A program made the translations under genes and the position numbers. This document shows, one piece after another, positions 33,659 to 42,319 of a DNA stretch of 64,000 bases. The stretch's first letter is position 1. Each line of letters opens with the position of its first letter. The DNA is from Pseudobutyrivibrio xylanivorans (GTDB lineage: Bacteria; Bacillota; Clostridia; Lachnospirales; Lachnospiraceae), in contig NZ_CP043028.1 of the NCBI RefSeq assembly GCF_008935055.1, forward strand, positions 1,397,901 to 1,461,900. Direction: 5' to 3'. The notes below the pieces were generated by a model. It saw only the letters and a program-made list of their open reading frames with translations. It was not told the origin of the DNA and searched no databases.

Positions 33659-34561
33659 CTATAATCCCTGTCCGTCGTTCATCTTCTCAACAATCTTGTT
33701 AACCACAATAAGAAGGATTAGGTTTATAACTGTATTAAAAAGGCCTACCGCTGTTGAAAAGCTGTAATCACCTTCAATCAAACCTTTCTTATATACATAG
33801 GTTGCTATGATTTCGGATGTTTCTAAGTTTAAATCTGTCTGAAGAGCGTAAGCCTTTTCAAAGCCGATGCTCATAATATTTCCTGCTGATAGAATGAATT
33901 GAATAACAACCATATTCTTAATGGCTGGCCACTCCACCGCCTTTATCTGTTGGAAGATATTGGCTCCATCAATCATAGCTGCTTCCTTCAATTCCTTGCT
34001 GGCATTGGAAAGTGCCGCTGTGTACATGATTGAAGCCCAGCCTGCACCCTGCCAGATACCACTTGTAATATAGATGCTTCGGAATGCCTCAGGAATTGTC
34101 ATAAAATTGATAGCAGTACCGAATAGGCCGTTGATTGGTCCGTTTACAGAAAGAAGAATTCGAACCATACCGCAAAGGACAATAACTGAAATGAAGTTTG
34201 GCATGTAAAGAACCAACTGGATTTTCTTTTTAATTCCTGTACTCTCGATTCTGTTAAGCAAAAGTGCCAGAAGAATCGGAACCGGAAATCCCCAAAGCAA
34301 TCCATATAATGAAAGCTTTAAAGTATTCACCAAATATCTAATGAAATCTGGCGAAGATAAAAATCTCTCAAAATGCTTAAGTCCTACCCAACGGCTTGCC
34401 AAGATTCCTTTGATTGGATTGTACTTTTGGAAAGCAATCATGATGCCGCCCATTGGCAAATACTTAAATATGATGGTAAGTACCAGTGCTGGCCCTAAAA
34501 ATAAAACATATAGCTGCCAATTTTGTTTGAGATATCTTCCCAGACTTTTTGACTTATTCAT
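33659..34561 (-). CDS. Carbohydrate ABC transporter permease (LplB/YteP type)
   Basis: 300 residues, six helices. N-terminal MNKSKSLGRYLKQNWQLYVL and the loop KELKEAAMIDGANIFQQIKA (EAA motif) are those of the LplB/YteP permeases. It is the first gene of the operon permease-permease-binding protein-GH32, driven by the promoter at 34630-34659, with operator-like motifs on both sides of it. ATG 34561 has GGGAGG six to seven bases upstream. Confidence 0.94.
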   Translation of the reverse strand: MNKSKSLGRYLKQNWQLYVLFLGPALVLTIIFKYLPMGGIMIAFQKYNPIKGILASRWVGLKHFERFLSSPDFIRYLVNTLKLSLYGLLWGFPVPILLALLLNRIESTGIKKKIQLVLYMPNFISVIVLCGMVRILLSVNGPINGLFGTAINFMTIPEAFRSIYITSGIWQGAGWASIMYTAALSNASKELKEAAMIDGANIFQQIKAVEWPAIKNMVVIQFILSAGNIMSIGFEKAYALQTDLNLETSEIIATYVYKKGLIEGDYSFSTAVGLFNTVINLILLIVVNKIVEKMNDGQGL

Positions 34562-34583
34562 TGCAAAATTCCTCCCATATCAT

Positions 34584-34733
34584 TTGTGCAAATGTAAAAT
34601 ATTGTGCATTTGCACTCTTTACTTTTGCTAGTATACTATTTACAAATAGAAAACGTCAACTAGAACTTTTACATTTGCACAACTATTGTTACATTTCGAC
34701 AAATATTCTTCTTAAATTTTTACATTTGACACA
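34584..34733. promoter_or_regulatory. Divergent control region with five operator-like motifs and two promoters
   Basis: The motif TTTTACATTTGCACAA occurs at 34667-34682, inverted at 34584-34599, and in variants at 34602-34617, 34687-34702 and 34718-34733. Minus promoter: TTGACG (34654-34659), 18 bp, TATACT (34630-34635). Plus promoter: a perfect TTGACA (34726-34731), 17 bp, TATAAT (34749-34754). One motif overlaps the plus -35; two lie just after the minus start point. Repression of both directions by the LacI-type protein at 34798 is the simplest reading. Confidence 0.8.
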
Positions 34734-34797
34734 TTTTCTTATCTCTTCTATAATTTAAAATAAGATTACGATATTCTAATTAACAAGGGGTTTATAA

Positions 34798-35853
34798 ATG
34801 TCAGAAAAAGTTACAATCCAGGATATCGCCGATGCTCTTGGATTATCTAGAAATACTGTTTCTAAAGCAATAAACAACACTGGAATTCTTGCTGATTCCA
34901 CTAGAGAAAAAATTCTTCAAAAAGCTGTCGAAATGGGCTACAAGCAGTTTTCTTATATTGCTTCCATGCCTAATTCTTCAATCATGACGGAGCAGCCTCC
35001 AAAAGCCTGCGGCGAAATAGCAGTTATGATAGGTGGTGTTGTAGATCGTTCACACTTTGCCACCACCATGCTTGATAAATTCCAGATGGAGATTTCATCC
35101 TTGGGATATAGCATGACCATGCATCGAATTTCAGATGATAATAGAAAGAAAAAGCAACTTCCTATCACTTTTATTTCCGACAATACAAAGGGTATTCTCT
35201 GCGTTGAACTATTTGACTATGAATACATAAAAATGCTTACAGAGCTTGGCATTCCTGTTCTTATGGCCGATGGACCAATTGAATCCTTCTCCAAGCCACT
35301 TGATGTGGATATGCTTCTTATGAACAATACCAACTGCATCTTTGAGATAATTGAAAAACTTAAGGACAAGGGTATAACAAAGGTCGGTTTTGTGGGCGAG
35401 AAGTTCCACTGTCGTTCCTTCTTTGAAAGATACTCTGCTTTCAGAGATGCCATGTATATGTGCGAGCTTCCTATAAATGAAGATTACAACCTCACAAATG
35501 TTCATGCCCATGACATAGAGTATCCTGGCTACCTTTTCAAGTCCTTAAAAAAGATGAAAGAAATGCCTGAGCTTTTTATCTGTGCCAATGATTTCGTGGC
35601 AATCGATTTGCTACAAGGCTTAAAGAAATTAAACATTGAATGTCCAAAGGATGTGCTTATCTGCGGCTTTGATGATTCACCAGAATCTCGCTTCATCACC
35701 CCTGCACTTACCACCTGCCACATTCACTCGCAGATTCTTGGTTTTTCAGCGGCTCAGCTATTGATTTCCAGAATCAATCAACCGGATTTGAATTACAGAA
35801 CACTTTATGCTGAGACAGATTTGCTTATCCGAGAATCAACAGCAATTAAGTAA
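34798..35853 (+). CDS. LacI-family transcriptional regulator of the sugar operon
   Basis: 351 residues on the plus strand, divergent from the transporter operon. The N-terminal helix-turn-helix is VTIQDIADALGLSRNTVSKA with the hinge helix following, and the rest is a periplasmic-binding-protein-like sensor (GEIAVMIGGVVDRSHFATTM; ELFICANDFVAIDLLQGLKK; GFDDSPES). It should repress the transporter/GH32 operon and itself through the five motifs at 34584-34733 and release them on binding a sugar. AAGGGG lies eight bases before the ATG. The sensor motif CGFDDSPESRFITPAL is well kept. Confidence 0.94.
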   Translation: MSEKVTIQDIADALGLSRNTVSKAINNTGILADSTREKILQKAVEMGYKQFSYIASMPNSSIMTEQPPKACGEIAVMIGGVVDRSHFATTMLDKFQMEISSLGYSMTMHRISDDNRKKKQLPITFISDNTKGILCVELFDYEYIKMLTELGIPVLMADGPIESFSKPLDVDMLLMNNTNCIFEIIEKLKDKGITKVGFVGEKFHCRSFFERYSAFRDAMYMCELPINEDYNLTNVHAHDIEYPGYLFKSLKKMKEMPELFICANDFVAIDLLQGLKKLNIECPKDVLICGFDDSPESRFITPALTTCHIHSQILGFSAAQLLISRINQPDLNYRTLYAETDLLIRESTAIK

Positions 35854-35861
35854 AATAAACA

Positions 35862-35893
35862 AGCCTCTAGTTGCTTGATGGCTACTAGAGGCT
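35862..35893. terminator. Bidirectional terminator between lacI-type gene and alpha-galactosidase
   Basis: AGCCTCTAGT and ACTAGAGGCT form a 10-bp stem around 12 bases. The plus side is followed by ATCTTTATTT and the minus side by TGTTTATTTTA, so it can end both convergent genes. Confidence 0.8.
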
Positions 35894-35909
35894 ATCTTTA
35901 TTTCTACTA

Positions 35910-38102
35910 TTACTGTCTTACGAAATGCAACTGCGCACTTGGATAATCACCCATGGCGATATTTATTGCAAATCCACCATACATAAGTGCTGCGCCTGAC
36001 ATCATATTATCTGTGCCTTCAAGGAGATACATAGCATCCTCCTCAAGACCTCTAAGCTTGATAATCTTAATCTTTGCATTAGCCTGAGACTTCTTTACTA
36101 CAATATTTACAAGTGCCTCAGATTTATCCTTTGCGGCAAACTCCCAAGCTTTGTAAACCTCAGCCTGCTCCTCATTTACCAGTCGATAATAATCGCTCTT
36201 TTGGATAAGCCAGTAGTACTTGTTGAAGGTCTTAATCTGCTCCTTAACCTCAGCCTTTTCTTCTTCTGACATCTTTGTCACATCGAGCTCATAACCAAAG
36301 GTTCCTGACATTGCTACCACACCACGTGTCGCAAGTGGAGTGCTACGACCTGTCTGATGATTTGGTGAAGCAGAAACATGGCTCCCCACTGTGCTTACAG
36401 GATATCCAAAAGAAGTGCCCTCCTGAATCTCAAGACGCTCGATTGCATCTGTATCATCTGAACACCAAATCTGTGGGCAATAGTAAAGCATTCCCGCATC
36501 GAAACGTCCGCCACCGCCTGAGCATCCCTCAATCATAAGATTTGGGTATGCATTAAGAAGTCGCTCCAATAATGAATATGTTCCAAGAACAAATCTGTGT
36601 GAAACCTCTCCCTGTTTCTTGTTAGGAAGATTCTTTGAGTAAACATTTGTAATACTTCTATTGAAATCCCACTTGATGTATGAAATATTTGCATCATCCA
36701 AAATCTTGCTGATGCAGTTGAAAAGGTAATCCTCAACTTTTGGATTACTCATATCAAGCACCATCTGATTTCTAGCCATTGTAGGATGTCTGTCAGGGTC
36801 AACAAGTGCCCAGTCTGGATGCTCTCTGAAAAGATTTGAATCCTCGTTTATCATCTCTGGCTCAAACCAAAGACCAAACTTCATTCCAAGCTTTCCAATT
36901 TCATCTGAAAGTCTCTTGAGACCACCCTCAAGCTTCTTTTCGTTTACAAACCAGTCTCCAAGACCAGAATTATCATCATCTCGCTTGCCAAACCAACCGT
37001 CATCGAGAACCATCATTTCCACACCAAGCTCTGATGCAGTCTTTGCAATATCGATGATTTTCTCAGCTGTGAAATCAAAATAAGTTGCTTCCCAGTTATT
37101 AATAAGAACTGGACGCTTGATTTCCATATACTTTCTGTCACAAACATTCTCACGAATGATGTTGTGATAGATGTGGCTAAGCTGCTCCAAACCAGATGGA
37201 GTGTAAGCCATAATAGCCTCTGGTGTATCAAAAGCATCGCTAGCCTCAAGGCACCATGAGAAGTTCTCCTCATTAATTCCTGCAACGATTCTTGTTGAAC
37301 CAGCCTGATCCTGCTCGATTTCAATCTTGTGATTGCCTGAGTACATCAGCATCATTCCGTAGCAATCGCCGTAGGTCTCTGTAGCCCCATGATCGCATAA
37401 AATCACAAATGGATTCTCGTGGTGAGAGCTCATTCCACGCTTTGAGCTAATAACCTTGATATCCTGTGTCAACTTGTTTCTGGACATCTGACGCTCCATG
37501 CAGTGGCGTCCAGCGAAATGAATCTCATCCCAGCTACCAAACTGTACATCAAGCATTGCCGATGCAGCCTTTTCAAGATGAATTTTCTTATCACTTACAT
37601 TTACAAATCTTGTGTGTCTTGTGATAACATCCTTATCTGCAAAAACAGAATAGAAAAGCTGTGCCTCAAGACCGATGACCTTATCCTCCAATGTGATTAC
37701 CAAAGTAGTTACGTCATCATCGTATGGTCTCACAGATGGAAGTCCTGGAATCTCTGGCTTGCCATCGATAATCTCATGGGATTTGTATCGAAGATCGCAG
37801 CTGCGGCTACCATTCTTTGCAACCACTCCCACTGAACTGATTCTATAATCACCAACTCCGCAACCTGAAAATTCCTGTGGAAGCACGTCGATAGAACGAC
37901 CTCTGTTGTCTCTGTTCTCAAACAGATTGCCAGAAAATCCTCTGTCCACAGAAAGAATCTGATAGCTCATATCGGTGTCACATGTTGATCTGCCATAGTA
38001 ATTGTGAATAACAAGTCCAATGTCATCCACCTTTATCTGATACTCGCTATTTGTGGTACTCAACCTAAAGAGTTTCCTTGATTCATCAAAAATAATTGCC
38101 AT
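35910..38102 (-). CDS. GH36 alpha-galactosidase
   Basis: 730 residues, the length of the tetrameric cytosolic bacterial enzymes. The nucleophile is Asp479 in YIKWDFNR and the acid/base is Asp549 in WCSDDTDAIERL, positions that match characterised Geobacillus enzymes within one residue. Other landmarks are LDDGWFGKRDDD and CSGGGGRFDAGML. No signal peptide. It removes alpha-1,6-galactose from melibiose, raffinose and stachyose, leaving sucrose for the GH32 enzyme next door. It is convergent with the regulator gene and has its own upstream region (38103-38235), in which I see no clear operator motif, so its control may differ from the operon. Confidence 0.95.
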   Translation of the reverse strand: MAIIFDESRKLFRLSTTNSEYQIKVDDIGLVIHNYYGRSTCDTDMSYQILSVDRGFSGNLFENRDNRGRSIDVLPQEFSGCGVGDYRISSVGVVAKNGSRSCDLRYKSHEIIDGKPEIPGLPSVRPYDDDVTTLVITLEDKVIGLEAQLFYSVFADKDVITRHTRFVNVSDKKIHLEKAASAMLDVQFGSWDEIHFAGRHCMERQMSRNKLTQDIKVISSKRGMSSHHENPFVILCDHGATETYGDCYGMMLMYSGNHKIEIEQDQAGSTRIVAGINEENFSWCLEASDAFDTPEAIMAYTPSGLEQLSHIYHNIIRENVCDRKYMEIKRPVLINNWEATYFDFTAEKIIDIAKTASELGVEMMVLDDGWFGKRDDDNSGLGDWFVNEKKLEGGLKRLSDEIGKLGMKFGLWFEPEMINEDSNLFREHPDWALVDPDRHPTMARNQMVLDMSNPKVEDYLFNCISKILDDANISYIKWDFNRSITNVYSKNLPNKKQGEVSHRFVLGTYSLLERLLNAYPNLMIEGCSGGGGRFDAGMLYYCPQIWCSDDTDAIERLEIQEGTSFGYPVSTVGSHVSASPNHQTGRSTPLATRGVVAMSGTFGYELDVTKMSEEEKAEVKEQIKTFNKYYWLIQKSDYYRLVNEEQAEVYKAWEFAAKDKSEALVNIVVKKSQANAKIKIIKLRGLEEDAMYLLEGTDNMMSGAALMYGGFAINIAMGDYPSAQLHFVRQ

Positions 38103-38237
38103 ATTACCTTGCTCCTTATACTTACAAACTATATGTAAAAGTCATTTCAACATATATGCTTTCAATATACATTATTCTAATTTCAAAAACCACAAGTTTC
38201 GCTTTTATTTGACGAAAAGCTTTAAGCCATTTTTATC

Positions 38238-38266
38238 TTGCTAACCTCTTTTTCCGACTTTATAAT
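38238..38266 (+). promoter_or_regulatory. Promoter of the DUF4317 gene
   Basis: TTGCTA (38238-38243), 17 bp, TATAAT (38261-38266) on the plus strand, about 30 bp before the ribosome site CAGGAGAAG. Confidence 0.75.
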
Positions 38267-38302
38267 TAGAGGGCACGAAATTTTTAATTCAGGAGAAGAG
38301 TA

Positions 38303-39526
38303 ATGAATAAAAAAGAAGTAAACGAGATAAAAAGACGTTTTAAAAAAGATTCCTGCAACTTCGACAAGATGGTTGGCTGCTATGTTGATGCCAACAAGGA
38401 AATGGTGCTCACTTTTAAGGAGACATTCCTTAATCTTGAAGACGAGGAATTTCACAAATATTTAGAGATTGCAAACAAATCACTTTCTGGAACTATTGGA
38501 AATAATCTTCTTGAGCTTCCATTTGACCCAGAATCAGAAATCGAAGGCAGTGGTCACGACCTTCTTATGAGACTTCGTGAAACACGCCTTCAGGACGAGA
38601 AGCTTCTCATTGAGTACTACAACAGAATCATTGAATCTTATGATTTTGTTGGAAACTACCTGATTCTTCTCTATCATGACACCTACGATATTCCAATGAA
38701 GACTTCAGATGAGCTTACACTTGATGAATCAGAAGAAGTATATGATTACATCATCTGTGCCATCTGCCCTGTTGCTCTTTCAAAGCCAGGACTTGGCTAC
38801 CGTGAGGCAGAGAATCGAATCGGTGCCCGTGACCGTGACTGGGTTGTTGGTCCTGTCGATACAGCCTTCACTTTCCCATGCTTCAGCGAGCGTACCACAG
38901 ATCTTCACGCTTGCCTTGCTTACACTAAGAATACTAAGGAGCCTCATGTTGAGTTCTGGGAGAACTGTATTGGCTGCGGCACAAAGAAGACTTCTACTCA
39001 GAAGAAAAATGCTTTCAACAACATGCTTGATCAGGCTCTAGGTGAGGAAACAGATGAAACTATCGAGACAAAGCTTGATATCCAGCAGAATCTTTCAGAT
39101 TTCATCACTGTTGAAAAAGAGCGCCTTGGCGAAGATGAGACAATTATTCTCGAGCCACAGGATGTTGCAAATATCCTTACAGACTCTGGTCTTTCAGATG
39201 TAAAGGTTGAAAAGATTCAGGCTAAGTTCGAGAACTACTTCGAGGAGCAGCTTCCACTTGCTGAGGAGATTCTCGATGAAAAAGCTCTTAAGAACAACGA
39301 GCTTCGCGTAGAGAAGAACGTACTCAAGGAACGCGTCGTTGACCTTACTAAGCAGCTCAAGGAAGCTACTGGCGTCACCGAAGATGGCAAGCCTGCAGAT
39401 ATCGTAGTTAAGGTTTCAGAAGACAAGGCTGCCACCGTGACCACTGCCTATGTGGATGGCAAAAAATGCGTCTGCGTACCAATCGAACCAGATGAAGTGC
39501 TGTTCTTGAATGGTGAACAGATATAA
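38303..39526 (+). CDS. DUF4317 family protein
   Basis: 407 residues, soluble and acidic. It matches the Clostridia-restricted DUF4317 family: MNKKEVNEIKRRFKKDSCNF at the start, the central AICPVALSKPGLGYREAENR, and the C-terminal IVVKVSEDKAATVTTAYVDG. Function unknown. The middle HVEFWENCIGCGTKKTSTQK has two Cys that could bind metal. A helical, charged segment (residues about 290-370) looks like coiled coil. It is a single-gene transcript with its own promoter and a strong terminator. It is one of only two clear plus-strand genes. ATG 38303 has AGGAG. Confidence 0.85.
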   Translation: MNKKEVNEIKRRFKKDSCNFDKMVGCYVDANKEMVLTFKETFLNLEDEEFHKYLEIANKSLSGTIGNNLLELPFDPESEIEGSGHDLLMRLRETRLQDEKLLIEYYNRIIESYDFVGNYLILLYHDTYDIPMKTSDELTLDESEEVYDYIICAICPVALSKPGLGYREAENRIGARDRDWVVGPVDTAFTFPCFSERTTDLHACLAYTKNTKEPHVEFWENCIGCGTKKTSTQKKNAFNNMLDQALGEETDETIETKLDIQQNLSDFITVEKERLGEDETIILEPQDVANILTDSGLSDVKVEKIQAKFENYFEEQLPLAEEILDEKALKNNELRVEKNVLKERVVDLTKQLKEATGVTEDGKPADIVVKVSEDKAATVTTAYVDGKKCVCVPIEPDEVLFLNGEQI

Positions 39527-39711
39527 ATTCAATTACAGAACCCTTGAAAATATTAAGATGCAAACGTTAAAGTAATGGTACATAAAAACCACCGTTATAT
39601 ATCGGAGACACAGACAGCTCAGAAGAAGTAAAGGCTATTACAGCTGATGGCTCTATTCTTAAGTGTGAAATCAATGACTAATTAAAACTTAATATGATAT
39701 ATAAGGACATA

Positions 39712-39740
39712 GCGCCCCTCGCGAGAGGGGCGCCTTTTTT
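39712..39740 (+). terminator. Strong terminator downstream of the DUF4317 gene
   Basis: GCGCCCCTC and GAGGGGCGC form a 9-bp GC-rich stem with a tight GCGA loop and six T on the plus strand. It lies 185 bp after the stop codon. Confidence 0.9.
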
Positions 39741-40184
39741 CAGAAAAAACACATCACAAGTACATTCAATATATAATCATATAATTATTTTTCAACCTGC
39801 TTGAAAATAGGACTGTGGCAAGCCACAAATCAACTAACTATCGCAAAACAACGGTAACACGTGGATTCAAATTATGTCTTGCTAAAAAATCCCATCCTTT
39901 TTATCACAGACCTCCTCTTCAAACCGCATATATTCGATACTATGTGATAAATTTAAGCGAAATGAGTGGATATTTATCACAACATGCCCTTGTACGCCGC
40001 TTCTCTTCGTTTCTATTTGATAAAATTCTTTAGATTTGAACAAAATTTATAAATACATCAATGTGATTACAAGAATGCTACCACTCCCATTGATAAAATA
40101 AGCATTTCACAAGAAATATTTATCAATAACAATCGCTGAAACGCCCTCACTCCGTTCACATATTGATAAATCAAGTTGTGGCTG
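39741..40184. other. Non-coding stretch with repeated TTTATCA-type motifs
   Basis: I find no gene in these 440 bases. TTTATCACA or its complement TGTGATAAA occurs three times (about 39898, 39942, 39974) and TTGATAAA/TTTATCAA three times (about 40093, 40123, 40163), in both orientations. They may be binding sites or the traces of decayed palindromic repeats. No promoter stands out. Confidence 0.4.
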
Positions 40185-40232
40185 CACCTCATCAGTCAGC
40201 TTTACTGACAGCTTCTCCTCAAGGAGAAGCCT
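40185..40232. repeat. Second dispersed palindrome family, copy 1
   Basis: CACCTCATCAGTCAGC, then TTTACTGACAGCTT, then CTCCTCAAGGAG, then AAGCC. The inner hairpin is GCTTCTCC with GGAGAAGC; the outer one is GTCAG with CTGAC. It matches the copy at 52378-52424. Confidence 0.75.
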
Positions 40233-40254
40233 CTCATTTCAAACATTCGCCCAT

Positions 40255-40281
40255 GAAAAAAGGACTGGCATCTGCCAGTCC
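40255..40281 (-). terminator. Terminator of the MacAB-like operon
   Basis: GGACTGGCA and TGCCAGTCC pair around two bases, with six T on the minus strand. It is 15 bp after the permease stop. Confidence 0.9.
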
Positions 40282-40296
40282 CTTCCATAAATCATG

Positions 40297-41583
40297 TTAT
40301 TCATAACGTAATGCATCAATCGGATTAAGCTTGGCAGCCTTGTTGGCTGGATAGTATCCGAAGAAGATTCCAATAGCCATTGAGAAGCAAACGGCAACTA
40401 CGATGGCTGATACAGAAACTGATGCGTCGTAACCCATATAGGTTGCAGCGATGGAACCAATTCCCACGCCGAAGAGAATGCCAATAAGTCCTCCGATGAT
40501 ACAAATGACCACCGACTCAGTGATGAACTGAAGTCTGATGGAACCATTTGTAGCACCCAGTGCCTTTCTGGTACCAATTTCCTTTGTACGCTCGGTGATT
40601 GAAACAAGCATGATATTCATAACACCGATTCCACCAACAACAAGTGAAATACCTGCGATGATAGCAAGAGCAATCTCGATAGTTCCAATCATTGAAGTCA
40701 TTGACTCAATCATTGATGACATGCTGGTTACTGTTACCTCGTAGTCATCATTTCTAGAGTAAAACATTGTGTTGAAGTATGTCTCTACTGTATCTGCAAA
40801 ATCCTCAGAATCAGTTTCAATTGTGGTTACAAGAATGATGCTCTGGTAACCATCATTTGAGGTATGAAGCTGAGCACGCGCAGTATTGTAAGGAATGTAC
40901 ATTTCTGTGGTTGTGTCCTCTGTTGAAGAGCTTGTCCACTCACTTGCCTCGTACTCGTAAACACCTACGATATAGTAATTGTAATATTTTCCATTGATGC
41001 TGACCTCAATCTCTGAGCCAAGTGCTGCTGAGGTATCGCCGTCAAACATGTTGTTGACGAAGTAATCTGAAACGATGCAAACCTTCTGAGCATTGTCATA
41101 ATCCTTGTCGATGAAGTTTCTACCTGACAACAGATTCAAATCTGTATATTCCATGTAATCCTTGTTATAGCCATTTATATTTACATAGGCATAAAGATTA
41201 CCATCTGTAGCTGTACCACTACCTACTGAAGAAGAAAACAGTGTGTATTTTACATTGTCACCATACTCCTCCATGAAAGAATCAATCATCTCATCTGAAA
41301 GATAATCATCACTGTCCATGCTTCGCTGACTTCCTGGACCAAATCGAAGTCCAGAGAATGTAGTCTCCTCAGAATTACTCTTTGCTGAAACACCAACAGT
41401 CAGGTTGTTTGCACCCATCTCCTGCATCGAGGTGTTTACCATGACTGTTATGGAATTACCAACCGTCATGATTGCGATAACCGATGCAATACCAATGATG
41501 ATTCCAAGCATTGTCAGCAGTGACCGCATGATATTGGATTTCAGTCCTGCCAATGCAACGAGGATATTTTCTGTGATTAACAT
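40297..41583 (-). CDS. MacB-type ABC transporter permease
   Basis: 428 residues. One N-terminal helix (MRSLLTMLGIIIGIASVIAI), a large extracellular MacB-PCD domain (residues about 45-290, rich in Ser/Tyr/Asp) and three C-terminal FtsX-like helices (GISLVVGGIGVMNIMLVSIT; IGGLIGILFGVGIGSIAATY; ending PIDALRYE). Such permeases do not import; they move peptides or drugs out with a partner adaptor or transmit force. ATG 41583 is preceded by AGGAGG and overlaps the end of the ATPase gene by 7 bp, so the two are translationally coupled. Partner proteins are the ATPase and the HlyD-like adaptor upstream. Confidence 0.93.
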   Translation of the reverse strand: MLITENILVALAGLKSNIMRSLLTMLGIIIGIASVIAIMTVGNSITVMVNTSMQEMGANNLTVGVSAKSNSEETTFSGLRFGPGSQRSMDSDDYLSDEMIDSFMEEYGDNVKYTLFSSSVGSGTATDGNLYAYVNINGYNKDYMEYTDLNLLSGRNFIDKDYDNAQKVCIVSDYFVNNMFDGDTSAALGSEIEVSINGKYYNYYIVGVYEYEASEWTSSSTEDTTTEMYIPYNTARAQLHTSNDGYQSIILVTTIETDSEDFADTVETYFNTMFYSRNDDYEVTVTSMSSMIESMTSMIGTIEIALAIIAGISLVVGGIGVMNIMLVSITERTKEIGTRKALGATNGSIRLQFITESVVICIIGGLIGILFGVGIGSIAATYMGYDASVSVSAIVVAVCFSMAIGIFFGYYPANKAAKLNPIDALRYE

Positions 41584-42308
41584 GCCATATCCTCCTTTAT
41601 CTTTTTCCAATTACCAGGCTGCTCGCCTGTGATTGTTCCATCCTTAAGTGTGATGATTCGCTCTGTCTCCTGTGAAAGCTCTGGCGAATGGGTAATGAGA
41701 ACGATTGTCTTCCCCTGCTCCTCATGAAGCTTGTGGAAGATATCCATTATCAATCTACCGGTTGCCGAATCAAGAGCGCCAGTAGGCTCATCTGCAAGGA
41801 TGATAGCTGGGTCATTTGCCATGGCCCTTGCAATAGCCACACGCTGTTTCTGACCTCCGGAAAGCTCATCAGGATTGTGATGCATTCTGTTGGTCATCTC
41901 CACCTGCTCCAAGAGCATTTTCGCTCTCTGATTTCGCTCTGCTCTTCCCATTCCTGCATACATCATAGGAAGCTCAACATTCTTAAGGGCGTTTGTTCTT
42001 GCTATCAGATTATAGGTCTGAAAAACAAAGCCAATTTTTTTATTTCTAAGAATAGATAATTCGTGATCCTTTGCTTTTTCGATGTCCACTCCATCAAGTG
42101 TATATTCACCGCTGGTAGGTCGGTCTAAGGCGCCAATGATGTTCATCAAGGTTGACTTACCCGAACCAGACTGACCAACGATTGAAACGAATTCTCCTTC
42201 ACGGACTGTGAAATTCAATCCGTGAAGCACCTCAAATTCATTTGGTGTCCCAATGAAGAAGCTCTTGTGGATGTCACGAAGATCTAACATAATATCTCCT
42301 GCTGCCAC
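41577..42308 (-). CDS. MacB/LolD-type ABC transporter ATP-binding protein
   Basis: 243 residues. Walker A GQSGSGKSTLMN, signature LSGGQKQRVAIARA, Walker B ILADEPTGALDS, and the switch His in LITHSPEL. It energises the permease at 40297-41583. Two starts are possible: GTG 42308, with AGGAGGT six bases before it, and ATG 42290, with AGGAG five bases before it. I keep the GTG because its ribosome site is stronger, but the ATG gives the normal family N-terminus (MLDLRDIHKSF). Confidence 0.94.
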   Translation of the reverse strand: MAAGDIMLDLRDIHKSFFIGTPNEFEVLHGLNFTVREGEFVSIVGQSGSGKSTLMNIIGALDRPTSGEYTLDGVDIEKAKDHELSILRNKKIGFVFQTYNLIARTNALKNVELPMMYAGMGRAERNQRAKMLLEQVEMTNRMHHNPDELSGGQKQRVAIARAMANDPAIILADEPTGALDSATGRLIMDIFHKLHEEQGKTIVLITHSPELSQETERIITLKDGTITGEQPGNWKKIKEDMAC

Positions 42309-42319
42309 AATTTCACCTC

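Noticed and set aside
39600..39682. Plus-strand open stretch with ITADGSILKCEIND before a TAA
   Set aside because: It looks protein-like but has no start codon; possibly a remnant after the DUF4317 gene. Too short to support.
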